Shown here: one piece after another, positions 6,209-13,748 of the stretch
Position numbering within the stretch: the first letter of the stretch is position 1
How the letters are laid out: the number at the start of each line of letters is the position of its first letter
The notes under the pieces: model-generated
Told to the model about the DNA's origin: nothing
Database searches by the model: none
The model's input: only the letters and a program-made list of their open reading frames with translations
Source: JAXHNE01 sp038316995
Lineage (GTDB): Bacteria > Patescibacteriota > Saccharimonadia > Saccharimonadales > JAXHNE01
Assembly: GCA_038316995.1 (NCBI GenBank)
Contig: JBBQAZ010000012.1
Coordinates: forward strand, 1-23,893
Length of the DNA: 23,893 nucleotides
Direction: 5' to 3'
Position numbers and translations under genes: made by a program

Positions 6209-7333
6209 ATGCGTAAGAAAATTTTAATACTATTTGTTGGAATTATTGTTGTTGTAGGGGTAGGTGGGTTTTTATTAAAGGACAATATAAAACAATGGTT
6301 TTTTAAGCCAACTGAATCGAAAATAGAATCAGGAATAGTATCCACAGAAACAAACGAAGAATCTATAGAAATCGTTGCAGAGAACCTGGACACACCTTGG
6401 GGGTTAGTTTATTTGCCAAATGGAGATCTACTGGTGAGCGAACGTTCAGGTAGTTTGAAACGAATTGGACAAAATGGTCAAAGCTATAGCATTGAAGGAG
6501 TAAAAGAAACCAGCGAGGGCGGGTTGCTTGGTGTTGCATTGCACCCGAAATTTGCAGATAACAATTTTGTTTATCTCTACATAACCAACGAAGACAACCA
6601 AGCGCTTAGCAATAAGATTGACCGATACGAACTAGTTGACGATACGCTCGTTAAAAGTAAAACGCTGATAGAAAATATCCCTGGATCCCAGATTCATGAC
6701 GGGGGAAGAATTGCTTTTGGCCCTGATGGCTATTTGTATGTAACAACTGGTGATGCTGGGGTTGCGAGTAATGCTCAAGACGTTGATTCTTTAGCAGGAA
6801 AGATCTTGAGGATGACTGACGAAGGAGCTGCCCCAGAAGATAATCCTTTTGGAAATTATACCTACAGCTACGGGCATCGAAATCCGCAAGGAATCGCCTG
6901 GGATGATCAAGGTCGACTGTGGGAAACCGAACATGGACCGTCAGGCACAGAGACAGGCAATGATGAATTAAATCTTATTGAAAAAGGTGGTAACTATGGA
7001 TGGCCAAACATAAAAGGGCAAGAGACTGCAGAAGGGATGATTGTACCTATTGCCGAATCAGGAAAAGACGAAACGTGGGCGCCAGGTGGTTTGGCCTTTG
7101 CTGATGGTTCTTTGTTTTTTGCCGGGCTTCGCGGACAAACGCTCTATCAAGCCAAGATAAGTGGAAATGCAGTAGAATTAAAAGCGCATTTCAGAGAAGA
7201 GTACGGCCGTCTACGGACTACAGAGGTGAATAACGGCTTTTTGTATATTACAACCTCTAATAAAGACGGGAGAGGTCAGCCAGGCCCAGAAGATGATAGG
7301 ATTATAAAAGCATCATTAGAAATTTTTAGATAG
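6209..7333 (+). CDS. membrane-anchored PQQ-type sugar dehydrogenase (glucose/sorbosone dehydrogenase family)
   Basis: A 374-residue protein with an N-terminal membrane anchor (about 4-24) and a six-bladed beta-propeller of the GSDH family facing outwards. Recognisable stretches are LDTPWGLVYLPNGDLLVSER, SEGGLLGVALHPKF, IHDGGRIAFGPDG (the His that acts as base in soluble glucose dehydrogenase), SLAGKILRM, YGHRNPQG (Arg of the active site) and ETEHGP with NYGWP. These are the standard landmarks of quinoprotein aldose dehydrogenases such as YliI. Such enzymes oxidise sugars with PQQ. No PQQ synthesis gene is seen here, so cofactor would have to be scavenged. First gene of a run with a DUF1801 gene and a trehalase, only 7 nt before the next start. 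Confidence 0.88.
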   Translation: MRKKILILFVGIIVVVGVGGFLLKDNIKQWFFKPTESKIESGIVSTETNEESIEIVAENLDTPWGLVYLPNGDLLVSERSGSLKRIGQNGQSYSIEGVKETSEGGLLGVALHPKFADNNFVYLYITNEDNQALSNKIDRYELVDDTLVKSKTLIENIPGSQIHDGGRIAFGPDGYLYVTTGDAGVASNAQDVDSLAGKILRMTDEGAAPEDNPFGNYTYSYGHRNPQGIAWDDQGRLWETEHGPSGTETGNDELNLIEKGGNYGWPNIKGQETAEGMIVPIAESGKDETWAPGGLAFADGSLFFAGLRGQTLYQAKISGNAVELKAHFREEYGRLRTTEVNNGFLYITTSNKDGRGQPGPEDDRIIKASLEIFR

Positions 7334-7340
7334 GGAGAAA

Positions 7341-7778
7341 ATGGCAGAATTAAAAACGAAAAAAAATGATGCAAGTGTGGAAGATTTTTTGAAAACAGTT
7401 GACGATATTCAAATGCAAAAGGATTCTTTCGAACTACTTAAAATATTTGAGAAAGTTACCGGCGAACCAGCTAAGATGTGGGGCAGTAGCATAGTGGGGT
7501 TTGGTGAAATGCCGTATAAACGAGCCTATGGGAGCGAACATATTTGGATGAAAACCGGTTTTAGCCCACGTAAGCAAAGCCTCACTCTTTATATCATGTC
7601 AGGTTTTGATGAGTATGCGGAGGCAAGTGGTTATGACCCGAGGCCGTTGCTTGATAGGCTTGGTCCTCATAGTCACGGAAAATCTTGTTTATACATTAAG
7701 CGATTAAGCGACATAGATCTGAATATACTAAAAGAAATTATAAAAGTATCTTGTGATGCGCAAGAAAAGAGTTGTTGA
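7341..7778 (+). CDS. DUF1801 (YdhG-like) domain protein
   Basis: A 145-residue cytoplasmic protein. The order of conserved pieces matches DUF1801: SVEDFLKTVDD at the start, MWGSSIVGFGEMPYK, FSPRKQSLTLYIM, then GPHSHGKSCLYIKRLSDID. The function of the family is not established; its fold is related to small iron-chaperone-like and frataxin-like proteins by some annotations, which should not be leaned on. A Shine-Dalgarno-like GGGAG (7334-7338) precedes the ATG. The stop TGA abuts the GTG of the trehalase gene, so the two are probably translationally coupled. Confidence 0.8.
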   Translation: MAELKTKKNDASVEDFLKTVDDIQMQKDSFELLKIFEKVTGEPAKMWGSSIVGFGEMPYKRAYGSEHIWMKTGFSPRKQSLTLYIMSGFDEYAEASGYDPRPLLDRLGPHSHGKSCLYIKRLSDIDLNILKEIIKVSCDAQEKSC

Positions 7779-9020
7779 GTGCCAAAGTTACCAAGATTAT
7801 TCAAAAAAACCGCTCGACTTAATGACGACGAACTTTTAAAAGCTCGAACTTATATTGCTAAATATTGGAAAAACTTAACGCGAGAGAATAAAAAAGACAC
7901 CGATAGCTTGATTGGACTACCAAATAAATACATTGTTCCAGCGCATGAGATAGGTCGTGAATTTGACTTCAACGAGATGTATTACTGGGACACATATTTT
8001 ATTGCCCAAGGACTGCTTGAGCCGAAATATAAAAATCTTGTTGTTGGGATGCTTGAAAACCTACTTTATATGTATGAAAGATTTAAAATAATCCCAAATG
8101 CATCACGAACTTATCTTATGGGTCGTAGTCAACCGCCACTATTAACCAGTTTTATTTGGGATGTTTACGATGCATTCAAAATGGATCATAAGTGGCTCGA
8201 TAAGGCTATGGCAATTGCCGAATCTGAATATGAAACTGTGTGGATGGGCATTTCTAAGCCAAATCATCGGCAAGTATATGAGGAGTTAAGCCGGTTTTAT
8301 GACATAAACCACTTGAATGACCTTGCTGAGGCAGAAAGTGGCTGGGACATGAACCAGCGATTCGGGCGGAAATGCCTGGATTACTTACCAGTCGATTTAA
8401 ATGCAATGTTGTATAAGTATGAAACCGACTTTGCACGCTATTATCGATTAAAAAAGAATATGAGAACAGCTGCAAAATGGGATGTTGCGGCCGAAGTGCG
8501 TTTAAAGACGATGAATAAACTCATGTACTCAGAACTTAAAAATTGGTATTACGACTATAATTTCGTTAAGAAAAGAAAAGGCACAGTAACGTCGTTGGCG
8601 GGGTTTTTCCCACTTTGGGCAGGCATGGTAAGCGAAAAGCAGGCGAAAGACATGGTAAAAACGCTGCGACGGTTTGATCAAAGAGGGGGATTGTCTACGA
8701 CTGATGTTCAGCCACTAAATCAGTTTATGCCTGGCAGTATGCCAACGCAGTGGGCGTTTCCAAATGGTTGGGCGCCACTTCACTACATTGTAGTGAAAGG
8801 CTTACAAAAATATGGATATAGTGCAGAGGCTGAGAAAATCGTGCATAAGTGGCTAAAGACTAATTTAGACTGGTTTTCAGAACATGGTGATTTTCTAGAG
8901 AAATATAACGTCGTGCAGCCAACAAAACATCCCGTAAAAGGCGTTTATCCAACTCAAACTGGGTTTGGCTGGACCAATGCAGTATTTGAGCGTTTTTGTA
9001 AAGAGTATATTGATGGCTGA
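7779..9020 (+). CDS. trehalase (glycoside hydrolase family 37)
   Basis: A 413-residue enzyme hydrolysing alpha,alpha-trehalose to two glucoses. The trehalase landmarks are present in order: FDFNEMYYWDTYF, NASRTYLMGRSQPP, ESGWDMNQRF with probable catalytic acid Asp190, QWAFPNGWAP (trehalase signature 2) and FLEKYNVV with probable base Glu374, then GFGWTNAV. One difference stands out: the usual GGEY just before the final GFGWTN block reads KGVYP, losing a normally conserved acidic residue. No signal peptide is seen, so it acts in the cytoplasm, unlike periplasmic TreA. It starts at a GTG directly after the TGA of the DUF1801 gene. The pairing with a sugar dehydrogenase suggests use of trehalose, abundant in actinobacterial hosts. 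Confidence 0.9.
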   Translation: MPKLPRLFKKTARLNDDELLKARTYIAKYWKNLTRENKKDTDSLIGLPNKYIVPAHEIGREFDFNEMYYWDTYFIAQGLLEPKYKNLVVGMLENLLYMYERFKIIPNASRTYLMGRSQPPLLTSFIWDVYDAFKMDHKWLDKAMAIAESEYETVWMGISKPNHRQVYEELSRFYDINHLNDLAEAESGWDMNQRFGRKCLDYLPVDLNAMLYKYETDFARYYRLKKNMRTAAKWDVAAEVRLKTMNKLMYSELKNWYYDYNFVKKRKGTVTSLAGFFPLWAGMVSEKQAKDMVKTLRRFDQRGGLSTTDVQPLNQFMPGSMPTQWAFPNGWAPLHYIVVKGLQKYGYSAEAEKIVHKWLKTNLDWFSEHGDFLEKYNVVQPTKHPVKGVYPTQTGFGWTNAVFERFCKEYIDG

Positions 9021-9192
9021 ACCTGAGTTGATGCCTTGCAATGGAAAGCTTGCTTTCGATACCCATAAACAAGCGCGTGGCGAGGCAACTGCAACCCAGT
9101 GGCGACACGGCACCAAACTCAAGACGTATAAGTGTAAACACTGCAACTTGTGGCACCTTGCGTCGGATTATGCTGGCAACAAAAACGATTAA
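9013..9192 (+). CDS. small zinc-ribbon-like protein
   Basis: A 59-residue basic protein starting at the ATG at 9013, overlapping the trehalase end by 8 nt. Cys9 (MPCNGKLAFDT) and the pair Cys41/Cys44 in YKCKHCNLWHL, with the following His, look like a metal-binding site. The middle TQWRHGTKLKTYKC is rich in aromatic and basic residues. I associate this C-GK-...-KCxxC-xxWHL pattern with small uncharacterised proteins, possibly nucleic-acid binding. The same frame opens further upstream at 8965, but that part overlaps conserved trehalase sequence and is unlikely to be used. Confidence 0.6.
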   Translation: MAEPELMPCNGKLAFDTHKQARGEATATQWRHGTKLKTYKCKHCNLWHLASDYAGNKND

Positions 9193-9196
9193 CAGA

Positions 9197-9202
9197 TATA
9201 AT
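9197..9202 (+). promoter_or_regulatory. -10 box upstream of the metG leader ORF
   Basis: TATAAT, 9 nt before the ATG of a 16-codon ORF (9212) and 107 nt before metG. It overlaps the region right behind the small zinc-ribbon gene. No clear -35 box. Confidence 0.5.
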
Positions 9203-9211
9203 TACACATAC

Positions 9212-9262
9212 ATGAAAACGATACTTATCCTTACAGCCATGATGAAGCCCGAGCGGGCGTAA
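9212..9262 (+). CDS. putative metG leader peptide with tandem Met codons
   Basis: A 16-codon ORF encoding MKTILILTAMMKPERA, TAA at 9260-9262. It starts close to a TATAAT box, so it would be at or near the 5' end of the metG mRNA. It carries two consecutive Met codons (9239-9244) just before a GCCC/GGGC hairpin and a long T-rich run, directly upstream of the methionyl-tRNA synthetase gene. That layout suggests ribosome-mediated attenuation sensing charged Met-tRNA. It could equally be a chance ORF, as there is no Shine-Dalgarno sequence. Confidence 0.4.
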   Translation: MKTILILTAMMKPERA

Positions 9263-9290
9263 TAAATCTCTATTTTATTTTTTTAAAGAT
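9247..9290 (+). promoter_or_regulatory. possible attenuator hairpin and U-rich stretch before metG
   Basis: GCCC (9247-9250) and GGGC (9255-9258) form a short hairpin with a GAGC loop. It is followed at a distance of about 12 nt by the T-rich run TATTTTATTTTTTT (9271-9284). The stem is short and the T-run not adjacent, so it is a weak terminator as drawn. Confidence 0.3.
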
Positions 9291-9309
9291 TTCAAAGTAA
9301 GGAAAAAAC

Positions 9310-10755
9310 GTGAACTATTTTGTAACAACCTCTATCCCCTACGTAAATGGCGATCCTCATATAGGTTTTGGCATGGAGCTAATCCAGGCCGATGTGCTGG
9401 CTCGTTATGCGCGTCAACAGGGAAAACCAGTTATTTTTAGCACTGGAAGTGATGAACATGGTGGAAAAATTGAAGAAAAAGCCAAGGAACTAGGCAAGGA
9501 TCCAGTCGTTTTTGCTGGTGAAATAAGCCAAAAGTTTAAAGACCTGACTAAAGATTTGAACATAAGTAACGATCGTTTTATCCGAACAACAGATCCTGGT
9601 CATGAACAGCGAGCAGCATTGATTTGGAAAGCGCTTGAAAAGGATATTTATAAGTCAGCGTATGAAGGTCTCTATTGCACCGGCTGTGAAGCCTTCGTAA
9701 CCGCGGCAATTGCCAAAGAAAATAACGGGATTTGCCCTAACCATAATAAGGCATATGAAAAAATCAAAGAAGAAAACTACTTTTTTAAGCTTAGTAAATA
9801 TAACGATGAAATCCTGAAGGTAATCGAAAACGGCAGTTTCCGAATAATTCCCACAAGCAAGAAGCATGAAATAGTAAATGTTATCAAGGATGGGCTAGAG
9901 GACATAAGTATCAGTCGTCCAAAAGAAAAAATTGGCTGGGGAATTCCTGTGCCAGGCGACAAAACACAAGTAATGTATGTTTGGTTCGAGGCACTGATGA
10001 ACTATATTACTGTTCTGGGGTATCCTGAACACGATGATTTTAAGAATTTTTGGCCAGCAAACGTACAGGTAATCGGTAAGGATATTTTAAGGTTTCACGG
10101 TGCAATTTGGCCTGGAATGCTCCTAGCACTTAAGTTGCCACTTCCTAAAACGCTGTATGTGCATGGATTCATTAGTGGAGAAGGTGGCCACAAGATGAGT
10201 AAGTCACTTGGCAATGTTATTGCGCCGAGTGATATTCTCGAAAAATACAATGCTGACGTTCTGCGTTATTACTTCTTGCGTCACATTCCAAGTTATGGTG
10301 ATGGGGATTTTAGTTGGGAAAAGCTCCACAGCACCTATAACAGCGAACTGGCCAATGAACTTGGAAACGTTGTGCAACGGACGTCAGTCATGATTACAAA
10401 GTACCAAGAAGGAATTATCGGTACTGTCCCACCTGCGGAACATGACATAGCAGAGTTTGAAAAATACTTAGAAGATTGCCGATTCGATAAGGCACTCGAG
10501 GAAGTATGGAGGCAAGTCCGTGGACTAAATCGTTATATTGACGAAGAAAAGCCATGGGAAATCGCTAAAACTGATGCCGAACATCTGCGCGAAGTCTTGG
10601 CTTATCAAGTTAGTGCAATATTGCAGATTGCAGATTTGCTAACACCTTTCATACCGGAAACTGCCTCTAAGATTCAAAATGTCTTCCGCGAAGGAGTGAT
10701 ACGCCCACTTGATGGCACATTGTTCCCACGCAAAGAACCGCTACAAGAAGCCTAG
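9310..10755 (+). CDS. metG: methionyl-tRNA synthetase
   Basis: A 481-residue class I synthetase that charges tRNA-Met. The HIGH-type motif is PHIGF (16-20), the final His replaced by Phe. The KMSKS loop is exact at 295-299 within GGHKMSKSLGN. A zinc knuckle is present: Cys123 and Cys126 (YCTGC) with Cys142 and His145 (CPNH). The anticodon-binding helical domain is in the last third, and the protein stops after it, lacking the C-terminal tRNA-binding appendix seen in longer MetRS. Start is GTG at 9310, with GGA 8 nt upstream. The leader may control it through the upstream ORF. Identity is certain by motif; the HIGF variant is mildly unusual. Confidence 0.96.
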   Translation: MNYFVTTSIPYVNGDPHIGFGMELIQADVLARYARQQGKPVIFSTGSDEHGGKIEEKAKELGKDPVVFAGEISQKFKDLTKDLNISNDRFIRTTDPGHEQRAALIWKALEKDIYKSAYEGLYCTGCEAFVTAAIAKENNGICPNHNKAYEKIKEENYFFKLSKYNDEILKVIENGSFRIIPTSKKHEIVNVIKDGLEDISISRPKEKIGWGIPVPGDKTQVMYVWFEALMNYITVLGYPEHDDFKNFWPANVQVIGKDILRFHGAIWPGMLLALKLPLPKTLYVHGFISGEGGHKMSKSLGNVIAPSDILEKYNADVLRYYFLRHIPSYGDGDFSWEKLHSTYNSELANELGNVVQRTSVMITKYQEGIIGTVPPAEHDIAEFEKYLEDCRFDKALEEVWRQVRGLNRYIDEEKPWEIAKTDAEHLREVLAYQVSAILQIADLLTPFIPETASKIQNVFREGVIRPLDGTLFPRKEPLQEA

Positions 10756-10859
10756 ACACTCTGTATTTAGCTTTATGGTGATAAATTATTTGAATATCTC
10801 AATCCTGGTGTATTGATCTACGCTGCAGATTCTTGTCTTTACGCCTGAGCTAAATGCGC

Positions 10860-10865
10860 TACACT
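10860..10865 (+). promoter_or_regulatory. -10 box for tatD operon
   Basis: TACACT, 9 nt before the ATG at 10875. Its position inside the longest possible frame (from 10854) makes the upstream start implausible. Confidence 0.4.
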
Positions 10866-10874
10866 ACTATGGCC

Positions 10875-11690
10875 ATGGAATTTATCGATACACATTGTCA
10901 TATACAAGAGATTATTTCTGACGGTGATCCGGATGATTTTGTGCAATCAAAATGGGTGAAAGCTGGCATTACCAACCCTCAAATAGTGACAGATGAAGCG
11001 GTTCAGGCCGGATTGACACACATAGTGCTCGTAGGCTGTACTTTACAAGACAGTAAACGAGCGATAGCCCTCGCTCAGAAGCAACCAATTTGTTCGGTAG
11101 CAGTAGGAATTCATCCTCACGAAGCTTCGAGTCACGGTGATAGTTCACTCCAAAATGACTTTGCAGCACTGGCACAATTACCGCAGGTTCAGGCTATTGG
11201 AGAATGCGGACTGGATTATTATTACGAACATTCACCTAGAAAAGATCAATTTAAGATTCTTGAGTTTCAGTTAGAAATCGCTCAACAGCGTGATTTGCCG
11301 GTTATATTTCATGTAAGAGAGGCTTTTGAGGATTTTTGGCCGATTGTAGACAATTTTAAGGGTATTAGAGGTGTTTTACACAGTTATACCGACTCTTTAA
11401 CCAATTTAGAAGAAGCGACACGTAGAGGGCTTTACATTGGATTGAACGGTATAATGACTTTCACGAAAGATGAGAATCAACTGGCAATGGCTCGCGCAGT
11501 GCCATTGTCACATTTAGTACTAGAAACCGATGCACCTTTCTTGACGCCGAAGCCGTATCGTGGTACAATCTGCACGCCGAAACATGTTGTGGACACTGCA
11601 AAGTTTTTAAGTCAACAGAGACAAGAATCTCTGACTGAGCTTGCTGCGGCCACGACACATAATGCAAAGGAGTTGTTTAGGCTATCATGA
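10875..11690 (+). CDS. tatD: TatD family metal-dependent DNase/hydrolase
   Basis: A 271-residue TIM-barrel hydrolase. The start at 10875 gives MEFIDTHCHI, the usual N-terminal metal site (His7, His9). Further ligands are in IGECGLDYYY (Glu), VIFHVRE (His), VLHSYTDS (His) and LETDAPFLTPKPYRG (Asp). These match the TatD family, which includes 3'-5' DNases and quality-control nucleases. The longer frame from 10854 would place the -10 box inside the coding region, so it was not used. It overlaps the next gene by ATGA, which suggests a shared transcript with the two uncharacterised proteins downstream. Confidence 0.93.
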   Translation: MEFIDTHCHIQEIISDGDPDDFVQSKWVKAGITNPQIVTDEAVQAGLTHIVLVGCTLQDSKRAIALAQKQPICSVAVGIHPHEASSHGDSSLQNDFAALAQLPQVQAIGECGLDYYYEHSPRKDQFKILEFQLEIAQQRDLPVIFHVREAFEDFWPIVDNFKGIRGVLHSYTDSLTNLEEATRRGLYIGLNGIMTFTKDENQLAMARAVPLSHLVLETDAPFLTPKPYRGTICTPKHVVDTAKFLSQQRQESLTELAAATTHNAKELFRLS

Positions 11691-12139
11691 GTTTCATACC
11701 TGAATTTTTAGACGAAACATTCGCCAGTCTTCGCTTTGAGGCGCCTTTGCATATTATTGAAGGTCGCGTGGAAGAATTCATGATGGCCGTAAACAACGCA
11801 GACAATTCTGTAAACGCTATGTTTGGAGTTTTGCCTACAGAAGATCGCATAGAAGCGGGTGCAGCAGTTGTTGATATTGCGTCACATAACATTCCTACCC
11901 CCCAAGAAATCATGACACCAGTACAAGGTCCGACCATTCTTGATGACAATGTCGAGGAACTGGATGTTCACAGGCAACGGAAATACGTTGAGCAAATTCT
12001 AAATAGGCAAAGTACAACTCCATCGCCATTTGTTCCATCAATTGTTGATAACGGTGATCAACACCCTGAAACTTACTGGCAGTTCATGAACAAAACTCAA
12101 CTAGACGATGATTCAGATTTGTTTAAAAATGTAGCATAG
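11687..12139 (+). CDS. uncharacterised acidic protein
   Basis: A 150-residue protein of unknown function, overlapping tatD by 4 nt (ATGA). It is acidic, has no signal peptide, membrane helix or Cys, and looks partly disordered in the second half (SIVDNGDQHPETYWQFM, then an Asp-rich end). The repeated EE and DD clusters and the helix-like start (FIPEFLDETFASL) could mediate binding to a basic partner; the strongly basic product of the next gene is an obvious candidate. I do not recognise the family. Confidence 0.75.
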   Translation: MSFIPEFLDETFASLRFEAPLHIIEGRVEEFMMAVNNADNSVNAMFGVLPTEDRIEAGAAVVDIASHNIPTPQEIMTPVQGPTILDDNVEELDVHRQRKYVEQILNRQSTTPSPFVPSIVDNGDQHPETYWQFMNKTQLDDDSDLFKNVA

Positions 12140-12154
12140 CTACAAAGGAATAAC

Positions 12155-12529
12155 ATGATTCAGAAAATTGTAAGTAACCGCGCTAAAGCAAGACAGACTC
12201 AGCGAGAGTCTGAGCTTTTGCGGAAACTGATTCGTCGTGAAGCCCAGATAGGTGGTGAGATTTTTGGCCCGCTTCCCGAGGGGCATCGCCGTGAGTTTTT
12301 TTGCTTAGACAAACACACTTGGGTATGGCATGAAGAGTGGACCGATAAAGACGGGCAACAACAGATTAAAACAACACGTTATGATGTGCGCCCGACGCAG
12401 ATTGTGAAATCTCAAAATGGAATATACAGTAAAATCAACGAGTCTGAAGCAAGACGGCTTCAAACTGCTGTAAAAATTTACAAACAACGAGTTAAAGCCG
12501 AGATTTACAAAGACGTAGCATCTGCGTAG
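12155..12529 (+). CDS. uncharacterised basic protein
   Basis: A 124-residue protein of unknown function. An N-terminal helix rich in Arg and Lys (NRAKARQTQRESELLRKLIRRE is split by no helix breaker) is followed by a beta-type core with FFCLDKHTWVWHEEW and TTRYDVRP, and a C-terminal helix ending at YKDVASA. The Trp- and aromatic-rich core looks conserved and structured. A GGA (12147-12149) precedes the ATG. It follows the acidic gene by 15 nt and may act with it. I have an impression of similar proteins in Saccharibacteria but cannot name a family. Confidence 0.78.
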   Translation: MIQKIVSNRAKARQTQRESELLRKLIRREAQIGGEIFGPLPEGHRREFFCLDKHTWVWHEEWTDKDGQQQIKTTRYDVRPTQIVKSQNGIYSKINESEARRLQTAVKIYKQRVKAEIYKDVASA

Positions 12530-12536
12530 TTGTTTT

Positions 12537-12542
12537 TATAAT
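12537..12542 (+). promoter_or_regulatory. -10 box for the cysteine desulfurase gene
   Basis: TATAAT, 8 nt before an in-frame GTG (12551) and 17 nt before the ATG at 12560. No -35 box is obvious. Confidence 0.45.
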
Positions 12543-12559
12543 CCTATATAGTGGAGCCC

Positions 12560-13696
12560 ATGAAGCACTTTTATCTTGATTACGCTGCGGCCACACCAAT
12601 GCTCGAAGCTGTCCAAAAAGCGATACAACCTTACCACAGTGATTTTTTCCATAATCCGTCAGCAATCTATTTAAAAGGACAATTAGTTAAAAAGCACTTG
12701 GAGTCAGCTCGATCTAGTGTTGCACAAATACTTGGAGTGCGACCTAGTGAGATTATTTTCACTGCGGGAGGCACAGAAGCGAATAACCTTATGGTGTACG
12801 GTGTAATGCAGCAATTTTCTGGTGCGAATGTTGTTACAACTCCAATTGAGCACGATTCACTATTAATGCCAGCTAAAAAATATGAAACTCGATTTTTATC
12901 AGTTACTAGCGACGGGCGTGTTGAACTCGATTCACTCCATGAATTGGTTGACGACAAGACAGTGCTTGTTAGCATTGGTTACGTTAATAATGAAATTGGC
13001 ACCGTGCAATCTTTGTCAAAAATCTCACAGCGCCTTCATGCAATAAAACAATTGCGTATCAAGGAAGGAAACAAGCTACCACTTTATTTTCATACTGATG
13101 CGTGTCAAGCTGGAAATTACTTATCACTACAAACAGCTAAGCTAGGTATTGATGCCATGACGATTAACGGTGGAAAACTATACGGCCCAAAACAATCTGG
13201 CGCACTATATGTTCGCGCAGGAATTGATCTTGTTCCCCAGATAGTTGGCGGTGGACAAGAGAGGGGCAAGCGAAGTGGGACTGAAAACGTCGCAGCATGC
13301 GCCGGATTTGCGAAGTCGCTTGAAATAGCACAGCTAAGTCGGGAAAAGAATTTAAAAGCAATGAACGAACTACAAGAATACTTTTTCAAAAAGTTAAATG
13401 ATCATTTTAAAGAGGTAATTATAAATGGGTCTCAGAAATATCGTATTTCAAACAATGTACATGTTACTTTTCCAGGGCAAGATAATGAAAGACTCATGAT
13501 GAAGCTTGATGAACGGGGTATTCAGTGCGCCGTCGGATCTGCCTGTAGTTCTAGTAATGACGAACCATCCCACGTACTTAAAGCAATTGGGCTCAATGAA
13601 GAACAAGCTCGATCAAGTCTGAGGTTTAGTATGGGCTCGGACACTTCAAAAGAAGCAATTGATTATGTTATAAAACAGCTTGAAGATATTCTGTAG
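12560..13696 (+). CDS. cysteine desulfurase (NifS/IscS type)
   Basis: A 378-residue PLP enzyme that takes sulfur from cysteine for Fe-S clusters or tRNA thiolation. Visible motifs are FYLDYAAATPM at the start, FTAGGTEANNL (PLP phosphate loop), HTDACQAG (Asp that contacts the pyridine ring), the PLP lysine Lys206 in NGGKLYGPKQSGALYV, and the catalytic Cys329 in VGSACSSSNDEPSHVL. In most relatives the residues before the Lys are S-x-H; here they are N-G-G, so the usual His next to the Lys is missing. The start could also be GTG at 12551, adding three residues; ATG 12560 matches the family start better. No scaffold gene is next to it, so tRNA thiolation is a reasonable guess. Confidence 0.93.
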   Translation: MKHFYLDYAAATPMLEAVQKAIQPYHSDFFHNPSAIYLKGQLVKKHLESARSSVAQILGVRPSEIIFTAGGTEANNLMVYGVMQQFSGANVVTTPIEHDSLLMPAKKYETRFLSVTSDGRVELDSLHELVDDKTVLVSIGYVNNEIGTVQSLSKISQRLHAIKQLRIKEGNKLPLYFHTDACQAGNYLSLQTAKLGIDAMTINGGKLYGPKQSGALYVRAGIDLVPQIVGGGQERGKRSGTENVAACAGFAKSLEIAQLSREKNLKAMNELQEYFFKKLNDHFKEVIINGSQKYRISNNVHVTFPGQDNERLMMKLDERGIQCAVGSACSSSNDEPSHVLKAIGLNEEQARSSLRFSMGSDTSKEAIDYVIKQLEDIL

Positions 13697-13699
13697 CAC

Positions 13700-13728
13700 T
13701 TGCGAACTTGCTACATGCTTCGTATACT
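13700..13728 (+). promoter_or_regulatory. promoter of the F1-like ATPase operon
   Basis: TTGCGA (13700-13705) and TATACT (13723-13728) are 17 nt apart, just behind the desulfurase stop. The start site would fall near 13735, giving a short leader without an evident Shine-Dalgarno sequence. No other promoter is obvious in the next 6 kb. Confidence 0.6.
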
Positions 13729-13748
13729 TATAAGCATAACCACTCACT

